From Calliphora vicina (lineage: Eukaryota; Arthropoda; Insecta; Diptera; Calliphoridae), in contig NC_088780.1 of the NCBI RefSeq assembly GCF_958450345.1, forward strand, positions 167,134,726 to 167,198,725: a stretch of 64,000 bases of DNA, in the 5' to 3' direction. A program made the position numbers and the translations under genes. Under the pieces are notes generated by a model that was not told the DNA's origin, did no database searches, and saw nothing but the letters and a program-made list of their open reading frames with translations. Shown one piece after another: positions 21,890 through 34,244 of the stretch (its first letter is position 1; each line of letters starts with the position of its first letter).

Positions 21890-22078
21890 CACTACACAAT
21901 TTAGATGTATTGTAGTTCCAGTAGTTCAAATATGGTCCAAATTTTAAATTCTATGGATAGATTTTTTTTTATATAAAAATGTTTAAGTAAAATTACGAAT
22001 TTTGTTAGATATTTCTCCACATAGTTAATTAATGATAGCTCAAAAAGGGTTAGACCGATGTTATTAAACCTTTAATCC
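21890..22078 (+). repeat. Satellite-like repeat, left part
   Basis: TAGATGTATTGTAGTTCCAG and AAATATGGTCCAAATTTTAA match 46168-46220. The array is split here by the hAT-type element at 22087. Confidence 0.7.
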
Positions 22079-22699
22079 GTTTATACTAGTGTTTATAAAC
22101 CGGTTAACCGAAAAACCGGTTTTTCTTCGAAATCTCGGTTTTTTGCGAACCGGTTAATTTAAAGTGTTGATTTTCGGTTAACCGGTTTATCCGGTTTTTA
22201 TCACTCGGTTAACCGGTTTTTAAAATTTAGGTTTAAAATTAAAAAATCTCATGGTTTTGTGCATTTTTTATATTCATTGTACAAACATTATTGGTCTGAT
22301 TTGAAACCTAAACTGCTGATTTACAATATAAACCTATTTAGATTGATATTTTTTAGAATTACAATGATTCTAAATAGTAAAGGACGATGTGTTTACTTAA
22401 AAACTTTTTCAGAATAAATTGCACATAATCAAACTATAAAAATTAAATTCCGCAGAATTCTAGAAGTTAAGCAAAATCTTAATAATGATTCATTATAAAC
22501 TTAGTGATGATTTTACCAAACGTCAAGTTGAATTTGATGTGCATACCTTCTTTCAATCAATTTGACTTCATTAGTGTGTTTTGTTCTTAAAATTTAATTT
22601 TATTATTCATTTCGTTAGCTTAGTGTACAAAGTCCTTTTCAGAAATAACAACGTTCCAAAATCCATAATTTGAAATATTTTGAAATGTGATAATGGAGT

Positions 22700-22816
22700 T
22701 TTATTAATTATTTGGTATGATTTATAATGAGAAATAATCACAGCTAAGAAGAAGTGCGTTTGCATCTTATAGGTCCTTTTTTGGGACTTGCTACATTTTC
22801 TGTTCCATATCAGAAA
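22700..22816 (+). repeat. Dispersed repeat, partner at 639-756
   Basis: It contains TTTGGTATGATTTATAATGA and GCATCTTATAGGTCC as in the partner next to the L29 fragment. Its function is unknown. Confidence 0.65.
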
Positions 22817-23044
22817 AATTTAATGAATAAACCAATAATTAAAATAGTATATTATATATTTAGTAACATATTTATACTCAATTCCATTTGACTGAGATAA
22901 TAATTTTGAAATTTTTACAAAATAAAATGGACTAGCACTTTTGTATATTCATAGGTATTTTATATTAACCATTCCTGACTACTAAAAACTACAAATTTTA
23001 AAGCTGTATATAGTTTATTGGACATTTTATGTTTTCTACATATA

Positions 23045-23568
23045 CAGTGGTGGTCACCAATTTAAGACAAATACTTGAATTTTTTTCATCAACTGAATTT
23101 TAAGTGCGATAGAGCCAAAATAAAAGGACCTCTAAGGGTATGAAATTTATTATTAATGTTTCTAGTTTCTGAAAAATGTTTGGAAAAATGGGTAAAACAT
23201 ATATGGACAAAGATATGTGGAAATACGTTGACCCACCTCAGCGAACATCCGCTGTTAATAACATGATATGACCGAAACTAATGGAACTAAAAATACGAAA
23301 TTTGGTCAGAATATTTTATAATAATTAAAATATAATGACATAAATGTGAGGAAATATGATTATTTAAAAACAATTTTTTTTGGTCAAGTTGTAGAAACAT
23401 TTTATGTATTCGTGGTGAATATGTATGCATTGACACAGTCGAATAAAGCACACTTGTGTGTTAAAACAGTCCTCATGCATACACATTTGTGGAAATATTT
23501 GAAAAAATAATTGACAATCACGTGGAATTTAACAAACAATTTTTGTCTTAAATTCCTGGCCACCACTG
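23045..23568 (-). mobile_element. 524-bp Tc1/mariner-type MITE, copy 2
   Basis: TA flanks at 23043-23044 and 23569-23570. It starts CAGTGGTGGTCACCAATTTA and ends CCTGGCCACCACTG. It is the inverse of the copy at 9746, with the same length and few differences. Confidence 0.9.
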
Positions 23569-23707
23569 TATATGACGGTTAACCGGTTTAACCGGTTTTT
23601 TCGATGTCGGTTAACCGAAAAACCGGTTTTCTAAAAAAGCCCAATTTTCGGTTAACCGACATACCGGTTTTTTAAAAAGTCGGTTTTTTATAAACAATAG
23701 TTTATAC

Positions 23708-24390
23708 ATTGTGTTTTAATCGACTCATTAGTTTCGTAGTTATAATAACAAATTTAAGCAAAAAATATATTTTTTTGGTGAAAATTTTTTATGTTTTAGA
23801 AAAATCATGAAAAATCGAAGAAGGCAAAAAATTTTCACGTTTATTGCTTTATCGCAAAGCTACATATAATAGCAACAAAACCAGATATACTTCATAAAAA
23901 TCGATGAATTACTTTCAAATTTATTCATTTTCACAAAATTTTAGTTCTTTGTTTGACATACATAAAATTGAGTAGTTAATATCTTCATTCGATTGACTAA
24001 ATTTTGACAGCATTTTTCACATGCTATGTACAAATTTTCATACAAATATTGCGTTTCAATCGACTCATTAATTTCGGATTTATAATAAGAAATTAAAGCA
24101 AAAAATATATTTTTTACATGAAAATAGAAATTTTTTAAGTATTAAAAAAGTCGTGAAAAATCGAAAACGCCCGAAATTGTTCAGTTTTATTACTTTATCG
24201 TAAAGCCACTTATAATAAGAACAAAATGAGGTATAGAGCATAAAAATCGATGGATTGTTTTCGAATTTATTTATAATTAAGTGAATTCGCTCATTTTCAC
24301 AAAATTTAATGAATGGAAATTTTACATGTATTTTTTTATTGTTACAAAAACATTTCCATTCATAATATTTTGTGAAAATAAGCGAATTCA
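23708..24390 (+). repeat. Satellite-like tandem repeat, unit about 330 bp
   Basis: Two units begin with ATTGTGTTTTAATCGACTCA (23715) and ATTGCGTTTCAATCGACTCA (24048). Each continues through AAATTTAAGCAAAAAATATA, ATGAAAAATCGAA, CTTTATCG.AAAGC and CATAAAAATCGATG. The same family is at 46160-47115. Confidence 0.8.
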
Positions 24391-25841
24391 CACGTTGTAT
24401 TTAACCGATTAGCCTCAGTTTGTTTTGACTACCAAATAGCTAAAGAAGACCAATTCAAAGCAAGTATATTTTGTAAATGCAGGTCTAATGTACATTAATG
24501 TAATAATATGATAACGTTCATAATTTTGCTCTCATGGATTTATTCTAGAATTGAGAATTTTACTTGGGAATTTTTTACTTTGAATTTCGCTCTTGAAATA
24601 TATTTAACTAAAACTCGCACAGCCACCTTCTGAACCAAGTCTATAAAAATACTGAAGCTTTTTAAATATGCTTAAGTAAAAACTGTCAACTGATTTTAAT
24701 AGCTGTTAAAAGATTTCAAAGTTCATTTAATTTAATTCTTTTGTAAAAATAATTACCCCGGTACAAATTCCCTTCTAAAGCCTTTATGAAAATGTTAATA
24801 CAAAATAATTTTATACATCATCTTTATTATACTCCTGCTCAGCGCAATAATAATAATGGCAATAATTATTATTACATTTATCATGATACATAAACATTCA
24901 TATAAATATTTTTATGGCAAAAGTTTATAACTTTGCTTATTTCTCAACATATGTATGTGAGCACTTATTTACGCAATTGTTTTATTTGCAAAAACGTCTG
25001 TATGTCTGTCTGTTTAATATCTTAATGAAGCCAATTTTCTTGTAGATTGGTATCACTTAAACACATTGTTTTTCTCAGATTTTTTTGTGGTTTGTTCTTT
25101 TATTAAATTTAGTTTGTTTTCTTTGTATAAATTAAGTATATGATTGTGTTCATTTGAATAAAGGTGGAGCCCAATTTAATAGAAGCATTTTATAATTTTG
25201 TACAAAATTTATATTTGCAGAATCTTATTTACATACAAACATATTTGACTTGTCCCTAAAATGTTCTTTTTACCCATGTTTTGTGGTTTCTGTTCTCATA
25301 ATTTAACCGTTTATTGTACTTTTATATTGTTGGTTTTGTTTATAAATGCCTAAAAGTATACAATACTTTTCATGTATACTTATGAATTTATGCTCAAGAC
25401 TTTGTCAAGTTTAGTGCGGGTGTTTTTTTTTAGGGAAAACTTTTGACAAGATTCATACATTTATTTATTAATATGAGTACATTTAAATACATACAGTTGT
25501 AAAATTGTATTGAAATTATTGCAATCTACTTATGCTTGTAGTATCCTTAAGCTATTTATAAATGGTTTTCTAAAATTTAAACAAACATCTATTTTCTTGT
25601 ACTTCAATGTTTATGTATATATATTTTTAGATTGTAAATACGTATACGAAAAATATTAATAAAACTTTTGCAAATTTTGGTTGTTTTACAGTAAACCACC
25701 GAATTGTATGTTACTGAAAGAAACCGGTGAATGGCAACTTTTTAATAATTGTAATCATCGTTCTTTTGCTATATACAAAATACCAATGAAAAATATGTGT
25801 GTTTTTTGCAGAAAATTAATTTTAATTTTTTGAAATACCTA
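24391..25841. other. AT-rich intergenic DNA
   Basis: No supported gene or repeat ends. Confidence 0.5.
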
Positions 25842-26342
25842 CACTCTAAAAAATGCATTTAAATCTACTACTATAAAGCAAGTAAGTTTTCATGTAAAAT
25901 TACACAATATGTGTAAATTTAAGCACAATATGTTTATCAAAATCAAATACATACTTTTTTCAGTAAAAATACAAACAAAATGTTGTATTTTCAATCTTTA
26001 TAATATAACAGGCATTTTATGTTTAAAATATATATGTAAATTGAAGTTTTATACATAAACCCCCGTATTCATAAAAAATTTTAAATTTAAACAATGTTTT
26101 AAAGCAAAATTTCCATACAAAATTTGATTTTAAAATGTGGTATAAATTTAAAAAAATGTGGTACTAATTTAAAATTGTAATATACAAATTGTCAACATTT
26201 TATTTCTAAAAAAAATAAAAACCATTTGTTATCAAAAAAATATTTGAATTTACACACATGTATTTTTACCCTAATTATACAAGGAGAAAAGTTTCCTACT
26301 ACATATTAATGTAGGAAATTTACATGAAAATTTATTAGAGTG
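25842..26342. mobile_element. MITE-like element with CACTCTAAAAAAT ends
   Basis: CACTCTAAAAAATGCATTTA at the left and TTTATTAGAGTG at the right, with inner inverse words TTTTCATGTAAA and TTTACATGAAAA. The interior is AT-rich and non-coding. Confidence 0.55.
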
Positions 26343-26507
26343 TATATATGTATACCATTTAATTTAATTGAAACAAAATTATTCACATACCGAAATAAGC
26401 TTTAGTTTGAATTTAAATTGAACTTTTCAAAGTCCTTCATATGTAACCAAAATTATGAATAGATTAGTTGAAAAAGTCAAATATTCTTCCATACTTCTTA
26501 TGTAGAA

Positions 26508-26755
26508 CTAGATGACCGTCCGGCTTCCGCGATAGCTTAGTTAGTTAGGTTAGTTTTTCAAGTTTCTCCAAAAAAAAAATGGCTGAAAAGAAGGCAAAAT
26601 ATAAAAAAATTAAAATTTCCGAATTTTTGAATTTTTTTTCTTTACAAACCATCTCCTGAAAATTTCGAATCGATTAAAAAAAATCAGCCAAATCGCTCCA
26701 GCCGTTCTCACGTGATGGCATTACATACATGGACCATATCATTTATATATAGATA
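26508..26755 (+). mobile_element. Dispersed retroelement-like tail, copy 1
   Basis: It shares TTTCTTTACAAACCATCTCC, AAATCAGCCAAATCGCTCCA, GCCGTTCTCACGTGATG and an end in TATATATAGATAGA with 40602-40845. Phrases like CCAAATCG.TCCAGCCGTTCTC are widespread at the ends of insect non-LTR (RTE-type) retroelements. The coding part is absent. Confidence 0.55.
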
Positions 26756-27109
26756 GAAGAAGAAGGAGATTATATATTTTTTTATGATGCTTAAAATTCT
26801 AATTAAATTTTGTACTGTCTGTTTCCTTACCAGGAATATAAAGTCTCTAATTGTTGTGTTGTGTATTTAAATTAGCCGGGCTAATGTTAAAGACACCACA
26901 AATCACTTAACATAAAATAAAAACTGCGTATAAGAACACACACATTGTACATAAAATCAAAGCATAATCACATCTCTATATGTTCGTGTATTTACCAAAG
27001 TAAACTAAGTCGAAAAATATAAAAAATTTATGAAATTTACATTAGCTAAGATATAAATTATACTTTTATGCTGCCTTTACTCTTCTTTGTGTTCCATTGC
27101 AAAGGTCTT
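26756..27109. other. AT-rich spacer
   Basis: No features recognised. Confidence 0.5.
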
Positions 27110-27401
27110 TGAAATATCCATTATTGCATATCCAAATTGTTTATATTAATGACTTAGTAATCCAGATGTAGATAAAAAATATGTCAAAAATCTAGGTTGT
27201 CCTGGTTTTTTCCTTATATGTCAGCCATTTGTGGGCCCATTGTCTCGATAGTAATCGAGCCAGGAGAATTCCCGATATATTGATGTATGAATCATATATG
27301 TAAGTCAATCGGGGGGATACGGAAAGTAGTTGACTGCAACATAGAGAAAGACGGGCATGGCTATATCGACTCTGCAATCTATAACGATCCAGAATATATA
27401 T

Positions 27402-27752
27402 GGGGCATTTCATGTCAAGTGAACCAACTTTTGAAATCGATGTCTTCCGATCGGGATGAAATTTGCACCAAGGTTAGCTCTATTGGATAGTAACTCAGAC
27501 ACAATTTTTCAACAACATCGGTCGAGAACTCTCTGAGTTATAGGGGGTAAAATTTTGACAATTTGGTCAAACAGGGGTTTTTTCTTATCCATGTAACTTA
27601 TTACCTATTGTTCTTAGCAAAATGTGTCCCAAATAGTATAGATAGCTATTTCTTCGATCTTTCGAAAAAAAATATTTAAAAAAAAAAATAAAAAATTTTT
27701 AATATTTTTATTCCGAAATCAAAAACTTTTTTGACTTTTTTTTAAAATGGGT

Positions 27753-27784
<32 letters not shown>

Positions 27785-29209
27785 CTTAAAATAAAGTTTA
27801 GATATTTTCCTTGAACACCTACTTGGTCGCTTAGTGGGATGCGAGTGGGATATCTATCAAAATAAATATTTTGTAACTCAAAACATAAAATTTTTGATAT
27901 TATCCTTGAAGACCCTTTTGGTCGCTTAGTGGGATGCGAGTGGGATATCTATCAAAATAAATATTTTTTAACTCAAGACTTACAATTTTTGACTTTTTTT
28001 TTTGCAAATACGATTTTTTTTCAAAATGGGCCCTTTTTTTAAAATTTTTTTTGTAGTCAAAAGAAAGCTTAGGTCCATTCCTTTAAGATATTTTTAGTCC
28101 CTTAGTGGGATGCGAGTGGGATATCTATCAAAATAAATATTTTGTAACAATTTTTTAATTTTTTTTTGCAAAATCGAAATTTTTTTCCAATATGGGACTT
28201 TTTTTTAAAAATTTTTTTTTGCTCAAAAGAAAGCTTAGGTCTTTTCCTTTAAGACCTATTTTGTCACTTAGGAAGATGTGAGTAGGATATCTATTAAAAT
28301 AAAAATGTTGTAACTCAAGACATTCAATTATTGACTTTTTTTTTGCAAATTCGAATTTTTTTTCAAAATGGGCCCTTTTTTAAAATTTTTTTTTATTCAA
28401 AAGAAAGCTTAGGTCCATTCCTTTAAGATATTTTAGGTCCCTTAGTGGGATACTAGTGGGATATCTATCAAAATAAATATTTTGTAACTCAAGATATACA
28501 ATTTTTGATTTTTTGGCAAAATCGTATTTGCAAAAAAAAAAGTCAAAAATTGTAAGTCTAACTAAAAAAATATTTATTTTGATAGATATCCCACTCGCAT
28601 CCCACTAAGCGACCAAAAGGGTCTTCAAGGATAATATCTAAGCTTTTGTTTGACCTAAAAAAAAAGATTAAAAAAGGGTCCATTTTGAAAAAAAAAAGTC
28701 AACAAAAAATTTTTTGATTTTGCAAAAAAAGTCAAAAATTTTATGTTTTGAGTTACAAAATATTTATTTTGATAGATATCCCACTCGCATCCCACTAAGC
28801 GACCAAGTAGGTGTTCAAGGAAAATATCTAAACTTTATTTTAAGAAAAAAAAAAAAGGACGCATTTTAAAAAAAAGTCAAAAAAGTTTTTGATTTCGGAA
28901 AAAAAATATTAAAAATTTTTTATTTTTTTTTTTAAATATTTTTTTTCGAAAGATCGAAGAAATAGCTATCTATACTATTTGGGACACATTTTGCTAAGAA
29001 CAATAGGTAATAAGTTACATGGATAAGAAAAAACCCCTGTTTGACCAAATTGTCAAAATTTTACCCCCTATAACTCAGAGAGTTCTCGACCGATGTTGTT
29101 GAAAAATTGTGTCTGAGTTACTATCCAATAGGGCTAACCTTGGTGCAAATTTCATCCCGATCGGAAGACATCGATTTCAAAAGTTGGTTCACTTGACATG
29201 AAATGCCCC
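27402..29209. mobile_element. 1.8-kb fold-back element with GGGGCATTTCATGTC ends
   Basis: GGGGCATTTCATGTCAAGTG at the left is mirrored exactly by CACTTGACATGAAATGCCCC at the right. The outer 350-400 bases of each arm are almost identical. The inner arms are unequal: the left carries about five direct repeats of TTAGTGGGATGCGAGTGGGA (near 27830, 27925, 28101, 28266, 28441), and the right carries two in inverse (28581 and 28771). There is no coding sequence. The insertion site is AT repetitive, so the target duplication cannot be fixed. Confidence 0.85.
27755..27784. repeat. Poly-T run of about 30 bases
   Basis: An uninterrupted T tract inside the left arm of the fold-back element. The matching A tract in the right arm (28841-28854) is much shorter. 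Confidence 0.9.
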
Positions 29210-29333
29210 ATATGTATATACTTTGTGGGGTCGCAAAAGAGAAATGTAGAAATTACAAACGGAATAACAAACTTAAGTACAAACATACATACGTATGTTT
29301 GTATACCCTTGCCACTCATGGTGAAGTGTATAA

Positions 29334-30150
29334 TAAGAAAATCAAAATGAAAATCGTTGTCCGTTCGTTATAAATTAATAAAGTCTGACTTAGTCCAGTA
29401 TCACAATAGCTGACACATAATATTACACACAAACGAGCTGACTCAAACTACCGCAGGCATTTTAACCAAAAAGAAAATATTAAGGATAAAAATACATAAA
29501 CAAAATGTTTATGTATGCATATAAAACATATTCACAGGGGATAAAGGATAACAAAACATACACTGAAAACACTCATATTCAAAATATATTAAAATACAAA
29601 TACATATAAACATTCCTATATATGTAAGTATGTATGTTTGTATTAATGTGTGGTTTTGTTTTTGTTTGAAATATTCAAAATGACAATGCCACATAAAACA
29701 TAAAGGCCTTAAAACAATGGCACACGATTTGGATTTTTAATGTCGTTTTTTGTAAATTCTCTGCTAAACGTATGGAATCATTAATTTGTGAATTAAAAAA
29801 CAACAAAACCAGAAATGAAAATGCTTTTAAAAAGATCTTAATTATTTACAAAGTCGAGCGAGTACAAAGAAGAGTAAAAAACATCTACATAATACATATT
29901 TACCGCAAAATAGCGAAAAATATATACATGCATATAAATTTACTCTTATACAACATAATTAGGCTTTACATCAAAAAGCTGTAAGACATTGTTAAGCGTT
30001 TAAAGTGAATTTTTGTGTAAAATAAAATTTGTATTTGTAAGTATAAGTACTTTACTTAAAATTTCTGAATACAGCAAAAGCTCAGGATTTTCAGAGATCG
30101 ATATATATTTTATAAAAACACCTCTGGTAATTATTGTATTCGGAGTATGA
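29334..30150. other. AT-rich spacer
   Basis: The 61-73-codon frames are low-complexity and unlike any family. Confidence 0.5.
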
Positions 30151-30244
30151 CTTAAAATGTGTTATTTACAATATATGGCGTATCTTTGGAATGCGGTTTT
30201 TGTTTTTAATAACTTATATATCTGAAAGATACATATCTGTAACA

Positions 30245-30391
30245 AGGTGGCAGCGTAACTACAAAAATTTCAACAATACAGGAACAATAGTAGTAATAAA
30301 TTTAAAAATGATTGTAAACAAGTTTTTGTCATTTCACAGAGCAAAACATAAGTAGAGCAAAAAATAGTCAGCTGGCGTTACGCTGCCACCT
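30245..30391. mobile_element. 147-bp MITE with AGGTGGCAGCGTAAC ends
   Basis: AGGTGGCAGCGTAAC (30245-30259) is mirrored by GTTACGCTGCCACCT (30377-30391), a perfect 15-base inverted repeat. It sits in the 5' part of mariner copy 1, where the first codons should be. Confidence 0.7.
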
Positions 30392-31025
30392 GGTTAAATA
30401 TGCCTTGATCTGTATAGTGTAAACAACAAGGTTTTTGCGGCAAGTTTTGATTTACTTTTCTATGCGAGAGATGGTTTGTGTGGTTCAGAAGTGTTGATTT
30501 TGACACGGAAGACAAAGATCGCCCCCATACCAGCCAAATTGGTGGCATTATTTCATGAAGATTGTTGTAAAACTCAACAAGAGCTTGCAAAATCATTGTT
30601 AGCTACTTAATCAGCAATTTCATAACTTTTGCGAGCAGCAGGATCCATCCAAAATAATAAACAAATTGAAGCCGAGAGACCTTGAATGAAGATTTTGCAT
30701 TTCCGAAATGATGCTTTAAAGCTATAAAGGAAAATAATTTGTTTATGATAAAAATAGATCCATGACGATAACCCGATGCGTAAGAGATCGTATGTGAAGC
30801 CCGGCCAACCAGCCGAATCGAGACCAAAGTTAAATATCCATGGCGCTAAGGTAATTCTTCGTATTTGGTGGGGGGACAAGGGTCCTATCTATTATGAGTT
30901 GCTGAAATCTGACCAGAGCATCACAGGGAACCTGTACCGAATGCAACTGATTCGTTTGAAATGAGCACTGGCCGAAGAACGCCCAGAATATGCGGCCAGA
31001 CATGATACCGTAAATGGACAACGCA

Positions 31026-32168
31026 CAGTGGTATGAGAAAAAAAATAGAGGGAAATAAATCTGTAACTTCTAAACCCTTAGTCCGATTTGAATGAAATTT
31101 CACATAGGACCTCATGAACGTACCAGGAGCTTGGTCCGAGGTCCCCAAAGTAGGACACCTCGGGTATGGTCAATTTTAAAAATGATACTATTTCTTCGTT
31201 TGTGTTCCGAATTCAAAAAAGTTACATATATAGAATCTTCTCATCGAGCACTACAAATATTTCCAAATATTTCCCGATTTTCTCCATTTTTCTTTTATAG
31301 GATTAACAAGAGATCTATATATCAAATAAATATATCAAATGAATAGTTTAAAAATCATGACTAAGTTTAAAGTTACACGCAATTGAATTTAAACAAATTA
31401 AAAAATACGATTTTTCGCTATTTTTTTAAGAAAAAAATACTTTTATTCTTTATAAGTTATCTAAAAAATTTCTAAAAGGATGTATAATGAATTTATACTT
31501 TTTGAAAAGCTAACTTTTCTACAATTATTTTAAATGAAAAAAACATTTATAATTTTTGAAAGCGAGGCGACCAGGTCCATTCAAAAAACGCCTATTTTTT
31601 CTGTAAAATTCAAATTTAGGTCAAAAATTCTCAAATCGCATAGACGATATCAAAATATAGTAACCCATTTTAGATGTCCCAATATGTTCTTATTTATTTT
31701 GTACAGGATTTCGATAACCCCGCCCTTGGTATGGATATTATAGCCAAAAAACAAAAATATCCCATTTTTGGAATTTTTCAATACTTTTTTGGGAATTGCG
31801 GGATTCCTGATAACAAATTTCAAAATTTGTTTTTATTTTTCCATTCTCAATAAAATAATATATATATGTAAGTGTAAAATTTCATTAAAAAATATTCATA
31901 AATACAATTTTTTTTTCAAATTTGAAAAATTTGTATCTATGCAAAAACTCAATAAAAAAGCATTTTTTGTCATATTTTACAAAAAAGTATTCCATGAATT
32001 TTTTAATTGTCAAAAGTTCAATCCATTGTTGAAAAGTAGACAAAATCCTCTATCCGCTGATATATAATATGTCTACCTTATGTTTTTTACGTTGCAAAGT
32101 AATTAGGGAAAACTTAATAATTTTTTTGAAATCGGAATATATTTCCCTATTTTTTTCTCATACCACTG
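31026..32168. mobile_element. 1.14-kb TIR element inserted in mariner copy 1
   Basis: CAGTGGTATGAGAAAAAAAA followed by TAGAGGGAAATA at the left is mirrored by TTTCCCTATTTTTTTCTCAT plus ACCACTG at the right, about 32 bases of near-perfect inverted repeat. CAGTG-type ends suggest a Tc1/mariner or hAT source. The body is non-coding. Its word CAAAATATAGTAACCCATTTT (20 of these bases at 31652-31671 and nearby) reappears in inverse near 44500-44535. Confidence 0.8.
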
Positions 32169-32335
32169 GTCACATGTTAATATCTGTTAAAAACTATTTA
32201 GAAATAAGTGGTTGTGAAGTTTTGCCTCACCTTGTCCAGTTCGAATACTTTTTGTTTCGATCGATGCAGAATTCTCTCTCTTTGGAACAGAGTATCCGAT
32301 ATTGGATTGAGCAGTTCTTTCTCATATTTCTAAAC

Positions 32336-34244
32336 ATTTGTTTTTCAAACAGAGTAGCTTAAATCTAAAAATAATTAAATATTTATGGAAATGACTATGA
32401 AAATGTGTTTTTGACAAAAAAAAATTATAAAAAAGATGAGACAAATTAGAAAACCGTTGCCTACATTTTTTAGAACAATATTATTATTTCCAAATAGCAG
32501 TTCTTTTACAATTTTTTATTTTTTTTTTTGAATTTTCATAATAGTATTTCCACAAAAATTCTAGTATTTGGTGTTTTGAAGCACTATTATTTTATTTCAT
32601 ATTTTATTAAGTATTTATGTTTATAACGTAAGTAAGAATGCGTGAATGCTTGTATTTATTTCTTTAAAAGTGAACTCATGCATACGATAACGTCACTTGT
32701 GTTCATGAATAATTGAAAATCGTAAACTAACACATGTACCAGCTCAAATACATACATAAACATTAGGGCTGAATGTAGGAAATATACATATGTTGTCGAT
32801 TTTTTCAACTATTGTAAAATTTTACAAAAAAAAAAAATAAATTAAAAAAAATCTTAGATTTTCAAAATACATCCTAAATATTTAAAAATTTTACAAACAA
32901 TTTATGAATCGTTAATTCCTCGATTTAAATTGAAATTTTTTTACGTAATTCTATTACATTTTCACAATTTCGATCTCCGGTTTTGTATAGCAAACATTTG
33001 ACTTAAACTAAAATACTAAAATAGTTTTGAATCTACATGAATATTTCTGATATGATATTGAATGAGCCTTGAAAATCCTTTCATACGAAACAAAAATTGC
33101 GTAAGGTTTCTTTGCGAGAAAAGGACATTTTTATCATTTGATGTAGCTCACCAAATATTGAAGCCAGTACAAACATTTTTAGAAATGGTATTTTAGAATG
33201 AATTAGACTATTATTTAAGCTAGGATAATCTATATTTTTTTTTTGTTCCAGCCTATTATGCATGTTGTTGTGTATGTTTAAACTGCCAATGTTGCAAGCA
33301 TTTGCTACTGAGTTGTATTTTGTGTCACCGTTTAAATATTTTCGTACTCATGCTCACACAGGTAACTTTGTTGCTTTTATTTTGAATACATTCATACATA
33401 TAATAGTTATTCCTTTGTATGGGAAGAAATAAAAATGTGTAGCATATTTAAGTGGGAGAGTTTCAGCTGGTAGTACATACGAAAAAAGAATCTTATATGC
33501 ATGTGTGTATTTGTTTTTTGTTTATATAACAACCACAAAATATTGGTAAGTTTAAGAATATTTCTCAGTAGAATACATTTGTATAACCATGAATAAACAA
33601 AAGAGAGAAAAAAAAATAATGTCACACATTTAATACACATCCTTAAACACACAAGCAGTGTAAATATAATTCACTTTTTGTTCTTATACCCTTATCAAGT
33701 TGTTTTTATTATTCCCTTTAGTTATTATATTTGTTTTTCTTTTTCTTTTTTTATAATTTAAGCAGAAATCACTGTTGCAAAACAAAACCGTCATTGATTT
33801 CATATTTTGTTAAGAAAACATTGTCTTAAGATTAAGTGAAATAAAAAAATATGTTATTTTCTTTGGCAATTTATGAGGGGTTGTGTTACTGTTAATTTTA
33901 ATTTGAAATAAATTGCATTTTATATGTTCATTTTCGATTTGCCTGAGGTAAGATTATATTGCCGCTAAATTAATGTTTTGCTAATGAAAATACGAACTTT
34001 TCTAAAGACTTGTAATGAAGACAATTTGAGAAAGTCACAAACAAATTGGTTTATTATCATTAGTATTTCTTTAAGAAATTATTAACAGAATTTTAATATT
34101 TTGTGTTACTAAGTATTTTTTCTAATAAATTTACATTTAATTCCCGGTCGGGAATTTCCGTTCCCCAAACCCTAATTCCGAGCAAATATAACTGCTAAAA
34201 CTTCCCAACCACTACATTCTAAATACTTTTTTTGTGCAGGTATT
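32336..34244. other. AT-rich intergenic DNA
   Basis: No supported gene. ATTCCCGGTCGGGAATT near 34140 is a short perfect palindrome. Confidence 0.5.

Larger units (their letters stand above)
22087..23699. mobile_element. hAT-type non-autonomous element with GGTTAACCGG-rich ends
   Basis: The ends are TAGTGTTTATAAACCGG and CGGTTTTTTATAAACAATA. A perfect 8-bp duplication GTTTATAC flanks it (22079-22086 and 23700-23707). GGTTAACCGG and AACCGGTTTT occur repeatedly within about 130 bases of each end, typical of transposase-binding clusters. No transposase frame. Its body carries the dispersed unit shared with 639-756, and a 524-bp MITE sits near its right end. Confidence 0.85.
27110..29333 (-). mobile_element. 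INE-1/DINE-1-like element A4, split by a fold-back element
   Basis: The left part (27110-27401) has TTTGAAATATCCATTATTGC, CTCAGC-like CAGCCATTTGTGGGCCC, GGCATGGCTATATCGACTC and AACGATCCAGAATATATAT. The right part (29210-29333) resumes with TATATACTTTGTGGGGTCGC and ends TATACCCTTGCCACTCATGG. Its hairpin end is missing. The break falls inside the GAATATATATACTTTG word. Confidence 0.8.
30155..32335 (+). pseudogene. Mauritiana-like mariner, copy 1, split by two insertions
   Basis: A 5' stretch, GTTATTTACAATATATGGCG (30159), matches the 5' flank of copy 2. The transposase relic runs 30460-31025 with motifs CGSEVL (frameshifted FRSGDFDT region), EDCCKTQQELAKSL, RKRSYVKPGQPAESRPKLNI, HGAKVILRIWWGDKGPIYYE, LLKSDQSITGNLYRMQLIR and EERPEYA. 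It resumes at 32169 with HMLISVKNYLEISGCEVLPH and LFRSMQNSLSLEQSIRYW. These are the order and wording of mauritiana-subfamily mariner transposases, which cut and paste at TA sites. Stops, frameshifts and insertions make it dead. Confidence 0.85.

Noticed and set aside
24080..24391. 103-codon minus-strand frame
   Set aside because: It lies in the satellite-like repeat, with lysine and phenylalanine-rich AT-driven composition.
31768..32067. 99-codon frame
   Set aside because: It sits inside the non-coding TIR element at 31026 and has AT-driven composition.
34140..34200. hAT-like end with CCCGGTCGGGAA
   Set aside because: A short palindrome only; no partner end.
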